31,007 nt of DNA from VMDJ01 sp965659945 (lineage in GTDB: Bacteria > Pseudomonadota > Gammaproteobacteria > Chromatiales > Chromatiaceae): contig CBFHYJ010000014.1 in NCBI GenBank assembly GCA_965659945.1, positions 1-31,007 of the forward strand, written 5' to 3'. Positions 8,467-17,500 of the stretch are shown one piece after another; position 1 is the first letter of the stretch; each line of letters starts with the position of its first letter. The notes beneath the pieces are model-generated. The model saw only the letters and a program-made list of their open reading frames with translations. It was not told where the DNA came from and searched no databases. The position numbers were made by a program, and so were the translations under genes.

Positions 8467-9287
8467 TTGGTGCAATCATTGGTGACATGGTTGGCTCTAT
8501 TTACGAGTTTAGAAACTATAAAGCGACAGACTTTGAGCCCTTCTTAAGTCCCTCAGCTTATTTTACAGACGATACGATCATGACCATTGCAGTTGCAGAT
8601 GGTTTATTGAATAAGCGAGATCCACAAGAATCATTAAGAGATTGGGGAAGACGCTACTGGTCCAATGGTGGCTGGGGTCAACGTTTTGCTTCTTGGTTAT
8701 CAACGCCTGATCCACAGCCATACGATAGTTTTGGTAATGGTGCTGCTATGCGTATTTCATCAGTAGCTTGGTTATCTGATAGCTATGAAGATGCGATGAG
8801 TAACGCTGATCGTTTCACAGAGATATCGCATAACCATCCAGAGGGTATGAAGGCAGCGCGTGCCACTGTGTCAGCAATCTGGTGGGCTAGGGAAGGTTTA
8901 TCAGCAGATGAAATTAGGCAGCGCATCATCGAGACGTTTGAATACGATATGAATCGTACAACTGATGAGATAAGACCTACTTACTTCTTTAGCGAGGCTT
9001 CGCAAAAGTCTGTACCTGAAGCATTGATCTGTTCGCTTGAAGGTAATTCTTATGAGGAGGTAGTGCGGTTAGCCATCTCCATTGGTGGGGACAGCGATAC
9101 GATTGCGGCGATTGCCGGATCAGTAGCCGAAGCCCGCTTTGGCATACCCGAAGAGTTCATTAACCAGGCAAAGCGTTTAATGCAGAAGGATATGTTGGAT
9201 ATCTATGAGCAGTTCGATGCCCTAGTGCAGCATCCTCCATTACATACTGAGAAGTCGTTAATGAAACGGATATTGGATCTTTTCTAA
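8463..9287 (+). CDS. ADP-ribosylglycohydrolase (DraG/ARH family)
   Basis: This 274-residue enzyme is predicted to remove ADP-ribose from modified proteins or nucleic acids, using two metal ions bound by acidic residues. The family motifs are GAIIGDMVGS (3-12), FTDDT (34-38, metal ligands D36 and D37), GNGAAMR (91-97), and IGGDSDTIAAIAG near 207-219 with D210, D212 and T213. I chose ATG 8463 because it forms an ATGA overlap with the OGFr stop and begins directly at the conserved MIGAIIGD; a TTG 12 bases upstream is less likely. No ADP-ribosyltransferase or macrodomain gene was found in the window, so its substrate is unknown. It is the last gene of the pdsR-pdsS-OGFr run. Confidence 0.88.
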   Translation: MIGAIIGDMVGSIYEFRNYKATDFEPFLSPSAYFTDDTIMTIAVADGLLNKRDPQESLRDWGRRYWSNGGWGQRFASWLSTPDPQPYDSFGNGAAMRISSVAWLSDSYEDAMSNADRFTEISHNHPEGMKAARATVSAIWWAREGLSADEIRQRIIETFEYDMNRTTDEIRPTYFFSEASQKSVPEALICSLEGNSYEEVVRLAISIGGDSDTIAAIAGSVAEARFGIPEEFINQAKRLMQKDMLDIYEQFDALVQHPPLHTEKSLMKRILDLF

Positions 9288-9343
9288 AGTCATTACTTTT
9301 TCATTTTTCTTCCCTCTTTGGGTCACACCTAACAAGTAACCTT

Positions 9344-9379
9344 CTACTCGAGTAATCACTCATCCCGAGTGATTAGTAG
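9344..9379. other. Stem-loop after the ADP-ribosylglycohydrolase gene
   Basis: TAATCACTC (9353-9361) pairs perfectly with GAGTGATTA (9367-9375) across a 5-base loop, with four further outer pairs (9344-9347 with 9376-9379) beyond a bulge. It lies 57 bases after the upstream stop. No T-run follows on either strand, so it is not a classical intrinsic terminator; it could protect the mRNA 3' end or be a protein site. Confidence 0.35.
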
Positions 9380-9440
9380 GGGGCTCAATATGCTATTTGA
9401 TATCGATTTCCGACAGTATTTCCAGAAAATATTTGATTTC

Positions 9441-9662
9441 ACTAACATAGTTTATTGTCAACGTATTTGTTCTCCTTTTGTTTTTTTAAGTGATTGAAAA
9501 GACTCAGTATTTTAATAAGTAACTGTTTATAAATGTTATTTTATATTTTAATTGAATCTCTTACATCAATAAAAATATTTTTACTTGCAGTACGTTGACA
9601 ATGATCATTGTTGGTATAAGCTATATTTCACGTTGTCACTAACAATGATTGTTGTCATGAAA
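9441..9662. promoter_or_regulatory. Three copies of a 25-bp dyad operator before the MerR-like gene
   Basis: Three ungapped-alignable 25-bp sites occur: 9441-9465 (+), 9591-9615 (-) and 9638-9662 (+). They share an ACYAACA start, a central G and a TTGTCA block; the best copy contains the 14-bp palindrome ACAATGATCATTGT (9598-9611). The first two also share the 12-bp end ATTGTCAACGTA. The third overlaps the ATG at 9657. A TTGACA -35-like hexamer (9595-9600) lies inside the second site, with TATAAG or TATATT as imperfectly spaced -10 candidates. This is the layout of autorepression with possible looping between sites 150 and 47 bases apart. The rest of the 9288-9656 region is AT-rich and shows no gene. 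Confidence 0.65.
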
Positions 9663-10400
9663 AATCACTTATTAGATTGGGAAAACTGGAGCGGTACAGC
9701 CGCTGAAATGGTGTCTGTGGTCGCTCAGATCATGCAAGACATTGGTATGCGGGATGACGGTACTGAGCCTAATGAGCGGCTGATTCGTCACTACGTATCG
9801 GTGGAGATCTTGGACCGCCCAACGCGGGTTGGTAAGGAGGCGATCTACAGCTTCCGCCAGCTTCTTCAGTTTGTCGCAGCCCGGATCCTAATTAATGACG
9901 GGTGGCCGCTCGCAAAAGTGGCTGAACAAACAGCAAATGCGCCTGATGGTGAATTGATGCGGATGGCAACGTCCTATCAGCCAAAAACGGCAGCACAAGA
10001 GTTGGTAAAGAAATTTAAAGACCCGAACTTCTCTTATGGTGATATGGCGATGCAGTTATCAGCGAAACCGAGTGATGACGCAAATATCTCATATCTACAA
10101 ATGAGCAAAAGCTTGGATGAAGACATCGATATCGATAAGTCGATGAAGCTACTTAAGAAGATGCATGAGAGAGAGCAGGCAGAAGCCATGCGAGATATGG
10201 CGTTGGCTCGGGTCGGAAATAAAAAGGGTGTGGTCGAAAAACGTGCATGGCACGAGATTGATATTTCGCATTGGCTGAGATTGTCATTAAGACAGCCTTA
10301 CTACATGCGAATGGATGAAGACACTGCAGAACGTATTGGCGAAGCGATTACGCAAGTGCTGAAAGCGGAAGTGGTAAGAAGACAGGAAAGAAAAAGATGA
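9657..10400 (+). CDS. MerR-like transcriptional regulator, probable autorepressor
   Basis: This 247-residue protein has a MerR-like winged helix at about residues 38-92: NERLIRHYVSVEIL, RPTRVGKEAIYSFRQLLQFVAARILINDGWPLAKVAEQT. This matches the MerR layout of R-x-Y, the wing, and a second helix pair. A helical, charged C-terminal region (about 120-247) has no metal-binding cysteines, so it is not a metal sensor. I chose ATG 9657 because the frame upstream from 9585 encodes poor sequence through the operator-rich promoter. The start lies inside the third dyad operator. The stop overlaps the VWA gene start (ATGA, 10397-10400). It probably controls the six-gene operon it heads. Confidence 0.75.
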   Translation: MKNHLLDWENWSGTAAEMVSVVAQIMQDIGMRDDGTEPNERLIRHYVSVEILDRPTRVGKEAIYSFRQLLQFVAARILINDGWPLAKVAEQTANAPDGELMRMATSYQPKTAAQELVKKFKDPNFSYGDMAMQLSAKPSDDANISYLQMSKSLDEDIDIDKSMKLLKKMHEREQAEAMRDMALARVGNKKGVVEKRAWHEIDISHWLRLSLRQPYYMRMDEDTAERIGEAITQVLKAEVVRRQERKR

Positions 10401-11719
10401 AATTAAATGTAGATGTAATTCCTCGCCATCAAGGATTAGTCGCTGGCCGAAAGAATAAAGTGGAGTTCTTAGTCCGCTTATCTGCGCCAGAAGAGGCCGC
10501 AAAAGAAATTAAACGCACGCCATTAAATCTAGCGATCGTTATTGATCGATCGGGATCAATGGGTGGTGGGCGACTAGAAGAAGCTGTGCGTTGCGCAAAG
10601 TTGATGGTGGACCGTCTTGATGAGACTGATCGTGTGTCGATTGTTTCTTATGACTACGATGTCGATGTGGATGTGCCTTCTACGCCAGCTATCAATAAGG
10701 GTGTTATTAAAGCTGGCTTAGATAGCTTATTTCCGCGTGGCTCAACCAATTTGCATGGCGGTTGGATTGCAGGTGTTGAGCAAGTATCTGCGCACAGTGA
10801 AAGCGATTATGTGTCAAGAGTGTTGCTCTTATCGGATGGCCAGGCGAATCAAGGTCTAACAGACACCTATCAAATTGCAGCGCAATGTAAGAGCTTCCTT
10901 GATGCCAATGTCAGTACGTCAACATATGGCGTCGGCCGTGATTTCAATGAAGGATTAATGTCTGCCATGGCAATGTCGGGTGGAGGTAATGCTTACTACG
11001 GTCAGACGGCAGAAGATCTTATTGATCCATTTTCAGAAGAGTTTGATTTGTTAAAGGCCTTAGTTGCAACAAAGGTAACAGTCTCGCTGGATGGTATTGG
11101 TGATGTTGGCTTTGAGCTTCTAAATGATTATCCAGTTGCACGTGGTGGTTTCAGATTCCCTGATGTGGCTTCACATGGTGATGTTTGGGGCGTGTTCCGT
11201 GCCATGGTGCCAGAAGAGCTCTGCGGTAAAGGCAATGGCGAGTTATGTCAGATACTTAAGAAAGCCACAATCAGTTATGTCGATAACGAGGGTGATGCAC
11301 ACAGTGTGGATAGTGATGCTCTCGCACTGCCATCACTACCACCATCGGCTTGGAACCAGATTGTTGCTGATGAGACAGTTGAGAATCGCTTAGCGGAATT
11401 AGAGGCATCTCGACTTCAAAGAGAAGCTAGTGAAGCAGCTCGTCGCGGCGATTGGCATCGTGTGGATGCAATTCTGAGAGAAGCACATTTACTTGCTGAA
11501 AATAATATCTGGATTAAAGAGACATTAAAGACGCTTGAGCGTTATGCAAGGATGCGTGATCGACAACACTTCGCAAAAGAGTCGTTGTATCAGAGCTCGA
11601 AAATGTCTACTCGACGAGTAGACCGCATGGAAAGGATGGATAGCATACAAGCCTCTATCGATTTGCCTAGCTTCCTGCGTCGTAAAGGGGAGCAGGGTAA
11701 GAAGGATGAGGACCGCTAA
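10397..11719 (+). CDS. Von Willebrand factor type A (VWA) domain protein, cytoplasmic
   Basis: This 440-residue protein has a complete MIDAS metal site: D50-R-S52-G-S54, T117 (RGSTN) and D147 (LLLSDGQAN). The VWA domain spans about 43-215, followed by a beta-rich segment (about 220-300). A helical tail (about 325-440) is rich in Arg, Glu and Ala, including an EASRLQREASEAARRGDW stretch suited to a TPR-like or coiled-coil contact surface. No signal peptide is visible, so it is likely cytosolic, unlike the surface VWA protein at 23123. It is coupled to the regulator by a 4-base overlap. VWA proteins are usually metal-dependent protein-binding scaffolds; the partners here may be the unknown proteins that follow. 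Confidence 0.82.
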   Translation: MKLNVDVIPRHQGLVAGRKNKVEFLVRLSAPEEAAKEIKRTPLNLAIVIDRSGSMGGGRLEEAVRCAKLMVDRLDETDRVSIVSYDYDVDVDVPSTPAINKGVIKAGLDSLFPRGSTNLHGGWIAGVEQVSAHSESDYVSRVLLLSDGQANQGLTDTYQIAAQCKSFLDANVSTSTYGVGRDFNEGLMSAMAMSGGGNAYYGQTAEDLIDPFSEEFDLLKALVATKVTVSLDGIGDVGFELLNDYPVARGGFRFPDVASHGDVWGVFRAMVPEELCGKGNGELCQILKKATISYVDNEGDAHSVDSDALALPSLPPSAWNQIVADETVENRLAELEASRLQREASEAARRGDWHRVDAILREAHLLAENNIWIKETLKTLERYARMRDRQHFAKESLYQSSKMSTRRVDRMERMDSIQASIDLPSFLRRKGEQGKKDEDR

Positions 11720-11722
11720 GCA

Positions 11723-12505
11723 ATGTATGAAGTCGATGCCACCATGGCTGATGATGAATTCATTGAGATGTGGAATGCGGCGGGTCAATTCCTTCAGTCG
11801 TGCGCAAAAGAGGTAACTTTGCGCTGGCTGAGGGCTGATCCCTTGCCGCCATACCTTGAGCATATGTCTTTCACCATTGGTAACCAGATCTTCCATATTC
11901 GAGTGGAAGATGTAGAGCAGGAAGTTCAAGGCCCAGGAAGTCTTGATGGCTTCAGACGACTCACAGACAACACAGGTGGGGTGCCGTGTGTGTTGTGGAT
12001 GGAGCGAGTGGATGATCAGTGGCAGTCAGTGGATGCTGGGTGGGGATTGCGAAACGCGTTCGACAACGAAGTGGTGAATCCGGTCGAATTAGTGACCGAT
12101 AAGGACATTGAAATCACTGATTGGGAAGTCCATGACCTAGGTGTTGGCATAGCGAAGCAATATCTAGAGGAGCGCGGCATTAAGGTGACTGAGAGGATCT
12201 GGTGGGATCCAGAAATTACACCGGCCATTTGGTTTGAGGGTGAAGATAGCTTGGATTGGGTCATCGTTGATGCCACGCGTTATCCAAATGATCCGCCGTC
12301 CGTTGATGAGGATCGATTGCAAAGACACATAGAAAGCTTTGGGAAAATGGGGCGTCCTCATGGGCATCACATCGGCGTTGCGATCGCTTCAATGGATGAG
12401 CACTTTGATCCTGAAAATCATGCAGTATCACCTATCTATCGCGGGCATGGCGTGTACCCAAAGGTAGTTATGTCAAAGAGTTTGACTGAGAGGTTTACTC
12501 ACTAA
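11723..12505 (+). CDS. Hypothetical protein of the VWA operon (260 residues)
   Basis: I do not recognise this family by name. The 260-residue protein is acidic, soluble and tryptophan-rich. Distinct segments are LSFTIGNQIF-like MSFTIGNQIFHIRVEDVE (about 48-65), a GVPCVLWMERVDDQW strand pair, ITDWEVHDLGVGIAKQYLEERG (about 131-152), and AIWFEGEDSLDWVIVDATRYP (about 168-188). The closing part has PHGHHIGVAIASMDEHFDPE and YRGHGVYPK. The histidine and aspartate clusters near the C-terminus could be catalytic or metal-binding, but no known motif is matched. It starts 3 bases after the VWA stop, and its stop overlaps the next start (TAATG). Confidence 0.7.
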   Translation: MYEVDATMADDEFIEMWNAAGQFLQSCAKEVTLRWLRADPLPPYLEHMSFTIGNQIFHIRVEDVEQEVQGPGSLDGFRRLTDNTGGVPCVLWMERVDDQWQSVDAGWGLRNAFDNEVVNPVELVTDKDIEITDWEVHDLGVGIAKQYLEERGIKVTERIWWDPEITPAIWFEGEDSLDWVIVDATRYPNDPPSVDEDRLQRHIESFGKMGRPHGHHIGVAIASMDEHFDPENHAVSPIYRGHGVYPKVVMSKSLTERFTH

Positions 12506-13047
12506 TGCGTGATGAACCCTTTTTAAGCATTCAGATGACCTTGCCGGATAAAACTCGTTTAGGTGAGTTAATTCTATCGGCCTATGAAAACCGTATCTCA
12601 TTACGTTCATATGAAGTTCGCTTAGTAGGTAATGAAGAAGGTGAAGGAGAGTGCTGGTCTTTTGTCGATTTCCCCATTGGTTTTGATGTCGCGTTTGAGC
12701 TTAGAGCGCTGTTAAAACAATTAGAGGGTGCTCGAGAGAAAACAGGTGGGAGTTGTCGAACTGTTCGATGGACAAGTAAGGAGTTTGACTTCTACTTTGA
12801 GCACTTTACGTTATGTCCGTATACGCAGATCGCGCAGGCATGGGAAATCATTGAAATGAATACAGGTTTCAACCGTGATTGTGTGAGTGACTTAGTTCAC
12901 TCCGAAGAAACAGATTCAGTCCCAGAAGAGTTTTTAGCGATGCTTGCTCAGTTAGAGCGAGGTCGATATTACGAGTTGGTGGTACCTGAGTTGTATGAGG
13001 CTGATCAACGACGCAATAGACTTAGGGCTGAAGGAATAGAGTGCTGA
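12505..13047 (+). CDS. Hypothetical protein of the VWA operon (180 residues)
   Basis: Not recognised. This 180-residue acidic soluble protein has a beta-strand-rich N-terminal half (LSIQMTLPDKTRLGELI, YEVRLVGNEEGEGECWSF) and a helical C-terminal half (PEEFLAMLAQLERGRYYELV, LYEADQRRNRLRAEG). There is no signal peptide or membrane segment. It overlaps both neighbours by one base (start in TAATG at 12503-12507, stop sharing base 13047 with the next ATG). Such coupling suggests fixed stoichiometry with the proteins on each side. Confidence 0.7.
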   Translation: MRDEPFLSIQMTLPDKTRLGELILSAYENRISLRSYEVRLVGNEEGEGECWSFVDFPIGFDVAFELRALLKQLEGAREKTGGSCRTVRWTSKEFDFYFEHFTLCPYTQIAQAWEIIEMNTGFNRDCVSDLVHSEETDSVPEEFLAMLAQLERGRYYELVVPELYEADQRRNRLRAEGIEC

Positions 13048-13232
13048 TGAAGAGATATTATTTTCACCTACGAAATAATGTCTTTCAGGTTTCTGCTGAA
13101 GAACAAAGGTACTTTGAAGCTGAAAATATGGACGAAGCACTAGAGCTCGCGAAAGTGATAAGTGAAAGCGACAAGCCTTATATTGTGATGCACGTTGAAG
13201 AGTTAGACACGGGTCGATTTGAATATGTTTAA
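13047..13232 (+). CDS. Small hypothetical protein of the VWA operon (61 residues)
   Basis: This small protein starts MKRYYFHLRNNVFQV and contains EAENMDEALELAKVI. Two short beta strands followed by a helix and another strand pair (YIVMHVEELDTGRFEYV) suggest a compact alpha-beta fold. I prefer ATG 13047, which shares a base with the upstream TGA (13045-13047), over GTG 13041. The function is unknown. Its small size and coupled position fit an accessory subunit. Confidence 0.6.
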   Translation: MKRYYFHLRNNVFQVSAEEQRYFEAENMDEALELAKVISESDKPYIVMHVEELDTGRFEYV

Positions 13233-13249
13233 GGGTGAGGTTAACTAGA

Positions 13250-13762
13250 GTGCCATTACTATCTTCTGGAATTAATGTTTTTATCTCAGTGAACCACATC
13301 CTTGAGCCAGATTTAAATTGGTTTAAAGCGCCTGAAGGTCATTTTTGGTACACAGGTTCTGATGAGCAGTGTCCGCCACCGTATGAGCCTTATGGTGATC
13401 AGACATTCCCGTACAAACACTCGCCAGTACCCAAAGATCGCGAGGAAATGAAACAGTATGTGCAGATCTGTTTTCAACGTGATGACGGAATGGTGTATTG
13501 GGTGGGCGATTATCTCAGTGACTTTCCTTTTTTTATCAAACTCGATGAGCAAGATCTTGCTGACTGGAAGGCGTGGCTAGCAGAAAAGGAAGATGACATT
13601 AATGAGTTTTTAGATGAGGCGATTAAACGCTGCGCCACTCAAGCTGAAATCATGAAGGATGCTAAGGGGTATGTGACGATGACTAGCTCAACTAAGAAAC
13701 GAGAGGATGGCTGGGCTAACGCTGAGAAACCTATCGATAACCCACTAAAAGATAAGCAGTAG
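13250..13762 (+). CDS. Hypothetical protein of the VWA operon (170 residues)
   Basis: Not recognised. GTG 13250 is preferred over the in-frame GTG at 13235 because GGTGAGG (13234-13240) sits at good ribosome-binding distance from it. The protein is aromatic and proline-rich in its first half (HFWYTGSDEQCPPPYEPYGD, with a DGMVYWVGDYLSDFPFFIKL segment) and helical, acidic in the second. No signal peptide or membrane span is present. It is the last gene of the operon and converges on the 13764 gene, leaving a single base between the stop codons. Confidence 0.65.
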   Translation: MPLLSSGINVFISVNHILEPDLNWFKAPEGHFWYTGSDEQCPPPYEPYGDQTFPYKHSPVPKDREEMKQYVQICFQRDDGMVYWVGDYLSDFPFFIKLDEQDLADWKAWLAEKEDDINEFLDEAIKRCATQAEIMKDAKGYVTMTSSTKKREDGWANAEKPIDNPLKDKQ

Positions 13763-13763
13763 C

Positions 13764-14147
13764 CTATTCGCAAAATTCACTTACAAGGATGTCTTCAATA
13801 ATGTCAGTAAAGACAAGCTCATCATTCATGCCTAACAGATCTTCCATTTCACAGGCTAGAAACATAGCTCTTATTTGATTCCATCTAGACACTTGAGGTA
13901 GCCGATTAGTGAACTCTAGTCTTAAGGCCTCAAGATCCTCCTTGTTTGGAAGGTTGGGTTTCTGAAACAAGCCTGAGTTTTGGCTGATGTTTTTATTGAG
14001 ATCGTGTAATACGTCATTATCCTCGAAAAGCTGATCCCAAATTCGTTGTTCAATCTCATTTTTTCTTGTCAGGTCATACGTTTTTTGAACAGCTACTCTA
14101 ATTAGATATGCTTTTGCGATAGCTTTCGCAACTTGAATGTTGCTCAT
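13764..14147 (-). CDS. Hypothetical protein (127 residues)
   Basis: This 127-residue, mostly helical protein begins MSNIQVAKAIAKAYLIRVAVQKTYDL and contains MFLACEMEDLLGMNDELV. I do not recognise the family. It has no signal peptide or membrane span. Codon use and GC match the low-GC backbone, so it lies outside the metal-efflux cassette that begins to its right. Upstream, 14148-14220 is AT-rich and may hold its promoter. Confidence 0.6.
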   Translation of the reverse strand: MSNIQVAKAIAKAYLIRVAVQKTYDLTRKNEIEQRIWDQLFEDNDVLHDLNKNISQNSGLFQKPNLPNKEDLEALRLEFTNRLPQVSRWNQIRAMFLACEMEDLLGMNDELVFTDIIEDILVSEFCE

Positions 14148-14220
14148 GGTTTTATATCAAGCCTTCAATAAAATAATATAAAAAAATCCCAGCGTAGATA
14201 TAAGTCATAAGAAAGCTCTT

Positions 14221-14448
14221 TCAATTCTCACTGAAGCCAATGTAGGAACCCATGCCTGATGGCGCGCCTTCGTATTGGCAGATTTTGATAGCGTTCAACT
14301 TGTTCACCGAATCGGCCATGATAGCCGTGCTGTTGGTGAGCCAGCCGCCGATGAATTCGATGATGGTAAAGCCCACATTAAGAAAGAACGCCATTGCTAT
14401 GCGGCTTGCGCTTTCATCTTTGTGGTGTGAATGATCGTGTTGATGCAT
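14221..14448 (-). pseudogene. Truncated CDF-family cation transporter
   Basis: The first 48 residues are the N-terminus of a cation diffusion facilitator (CzcD/DmeF-like): a His-rich leader HQHDHSHH, then TM1 with AFFLNVGFTIIEFIGGW and the TNSTAIMADSV motif carrying a TM2 metal-site aspartate. After about 14305 the sequence stops resembling the family and 26 unrelated codons lead to a TGA at 14221. The full protein is about 300 residues, so the gene is broken and surely non-functional as a transporter. ATG 14448 is preferred over TTG 14454. It trails the RND gene in the same direction and marks the left edge of the GC-rich cassette. Confidence 0.8.
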
Positions 14449-14510
14449 AAGCAACCCTTACACAATAAATGTACCTGCCCTGACCGTAACGATAAGGGCA
14501 GGCAAAACGT

Positions 14511-17500
14511 TTATGCCATGTCGCTTAACTTGCCTTTTGAAAACCAGGCAAACAGCACCGGCAATACAAACAGCGTCAAGAACGTAGCGGTTACCAATCC
14601 GCCCACGATCACACTCGCCAGAGGCTTTTGGATTTCTGCGCCGACACCATTCGACAGCAGCATGGGGATCAGACCCAGTGCCGAGGTAATAGCAGTCATC
14701 AGCACGGGCCTTAGCCTTGAAACCGCTCCATCAAACACCGCATCCGATACTTTCAAGCCATCCGCAATCCGTTGATTGATGCTTTCCACCATGACAACGC
14801 CATTCAGGACAGCGACCCCAAACAAGGTGATGAAGCCCACTGAGCTGGGCACCGACAAATACTGACCGGAAATCCAGAGTGAAAACACACCACCAATCAC
14901 CGCAAGCGGGACATTCACCAGAATCAGCATGGCCTGGCCAACCGAGGCAAAGGCAAAATAAAGCAACAAAGCAATTAATCCCAGCGAAACCGGCACCACC
15001 AGGGATAAACGCTTTTGCGCTCGTTGCTGATTTTCAAACTGGCCACCGATATCGACGGAATAACCGGTGGGCAGGTCCACTTGCTCGGCAATCACCTGAC
15101 GAATATCAGCAACCACGCTACCCATGTCCCGTCCATGAACATTGGCCTGAATCACCACTCGACGCTGCACGTCATCACGACGCACCTGCGGTGGACCAGA
15201 TGCGATACTGACTTCCGCCACATCCCCTAGGCGAACCCAGGCACCTGACGGGGCCTGTAAACGCAGGTCGGCAATGGTTTCACGGTCTTCGCGAAACCGC
15301 TCAGCGAGCCGCACGTAGATGTCGTAACGCTCGTTGCCATTGATGATCTGGCCGGCACTGGCACCTCCCAGCCCTTCGCGTACCAGCTCCATCACGTCGC
15401 CCACGGCCAGACCGTAACGGGACAAGGCTCTGCGATCCGGTTTCACGACCAGTTGAGATTCACCGGCGATCTGCTCCATGGCCACATCGCGGGCACCTTC
15501 GATTTCTTTTACTGCGGCCTCAATGGCCTGGCCCTTATTGGCCAGCACGGCAAGATCGGGACCAAACAGTTTGATGGCCAGCTGCGCTTTGACACCTGAG
15601 AGCAACTCGTCCACACGGGTTGCGATGGGTTGCGAGAAGTTGAACAGTAAGCCCGGGTGTTGCTCCAGTTTCTGTTCCATCAATGACTGGAGTTCATATC
15701 GGTTGTCTGCACTGGTCCATTCCGGCACCGGTTTAAGGCCAATATAGATCTCGATGTTATTCACCGGCTCAGGATCGCCGCCGATTTCAGCCCGGCCAAT
15801 GCGCGACAGCGCATAGGTTACCTCCGGGAATTCCATCAACTTGGCCTCCAGTTTGGGGGCCACTTCCAGGGCCGTGTCCAGACTGGAAGAAGGTGCCAGG
15901 GTGACACGCAGATTGATGGTACCTTCCTCCAGTTCGGGCACGAACTCCGTACCCAGGCGGGGCAGCACCAGCGCAGCCGCTATCACCATAACGGCTGCAA
16001 CACCCACCACCATTTTGCTGTGCCCCATCGCCCAGGCTAATCCTTTACGATAGAGCCTGTCGAGCGGCTTCAACACAAAGCTATCGCGTTGACGCACACC
16101 CTTGCGAAAGAGGTAGGTGGCCAGTGCAGGTACGATGATCAAGGCCACTAACACTGCCGAGAGCATAGCCAGCATGATACTGATGGCCATGGGCTGAAAC
16201 AGTTTGGCTTCGACACCTTCAAAGCTAAACAGCGGCATGAAGACAACCAGAATAATGGCCGTGGCAAAAAAGATGGGGCGAGCGACTTCCTTACCGGCTT
16301 CCTGCAGGCGCAAGGCAATACCATGACGGTCGTGGGCCACATCAAAAGGGTCCACGTCATCGGAATCCACCCGCGATTGTCTCTTGGTATCATGTTCAGC
16401 ATCCGGGTGCGTCAGATGTTTAAACATGTTCTCCACCATCACTACGGAGCCATCCACCAACATGCCAATGGCGACCGCAATCCCCCCCAGCGACATCAGA
16501 TTGGCCGACAATCCGAACCACGCCATCACCATTAAAGCGATTCCAATGGAGATCGGGATGGACATCAACACCAGAAAGGTGGCGCGCAGGTTCATCAGGA
16601 ATAGCGCAAGGATCACGACGATGAAAATAAACGCCAGCAGCAGGGCATTGACCACAGTCTGCACCGCCTGCGTGATCAAATCCGCCTGATCGTAAAATGC
16701 CTCGAAGCGAACACCTTCCGGTAATGCCTGGTTAATACGCTCAATGCGCGCACTGACTCCATCAATGGTGGCCTTGGTGTTGGCCCCCATTCGCTTGAGC
16801 ACGATGCCGGACACCACCTCGCCGAGATTCTCCACCTTGTCGTCGGCGTTCTTGCGCGTCATGGTCACCGCGCCCTGACGGATCTCACTGCCCAGCGCCA
16901 CTTGCGCCACATCGGACACGGTGATCGTAGTACCGTCCACGGTTTTCAGTGGCACCTGACGGATCTGTTCCAAACCCTTCTCACCATGATCCAGCCAACC
17001 CGTACCCCGGATCACCAGTTGCTCCTGGCCCCGGTTCATATACCAGCCGCCGACGTTGGTGTTGTTGCGCTCCAGTGCCATCATGACTTCGTCCTGGGTC
17101 AGCTCGTAGGCCAACAGTCGGGACGGGTTCAGGTTTACCTGGTACTGACGCACCTCACCGCCGAACGATAGCACATCGGTCACACCCTCGGCCGGAATCA
17201 ATAGCAGCTTCACCACCCAGTCGTTCAAACTGCGCAATGCCATGGCATCGAAACCGGCATCGGGTTCGGCCACGAGAAGATACTGATAGACCTGACCCAG
17301 ACCGGAAGTATTCGGGCCCATTTCCGGCGTGCCGACGCCATCGGGGATCAGCTCCTTGGCAGCCTGAAGCCGCTCAAATACCAGTTGCCGGGCAAAATAG
17401 ATATCGGTGCCTTCTTTAAAGACTACGGTGACGCCGGACAGGCCGGTTTTGGAAATGGAGCGCACCTCTTCCACATCCGGTAAGGCGTACATCACGGCTT

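Noticed and set aside
9454..9602. 12-bp inverted repeats (ATTGTCAACGTA and its complement) bounding 149 bp, suggesting an invertible promoter or small mobile element
   Set aside because: The arms extend into a 25-bp motif that occurs a third time at 9638-9662, so repeated regulator sites explain them better than recombination ends.
9585..9656. Upstream extension of the MerR-like protein
   Set aside because: The added 24 residues are translated from the operator/promoter region and have no domain character.
10397..13762. VWA-MoxR ternary conflict system or TerY triad
   Set aside because: The operon has no MoxR-type ATPase, kinase or phosphatase; the AAA+ gene at 27980 is 14 kb away and of clamp-loader type.
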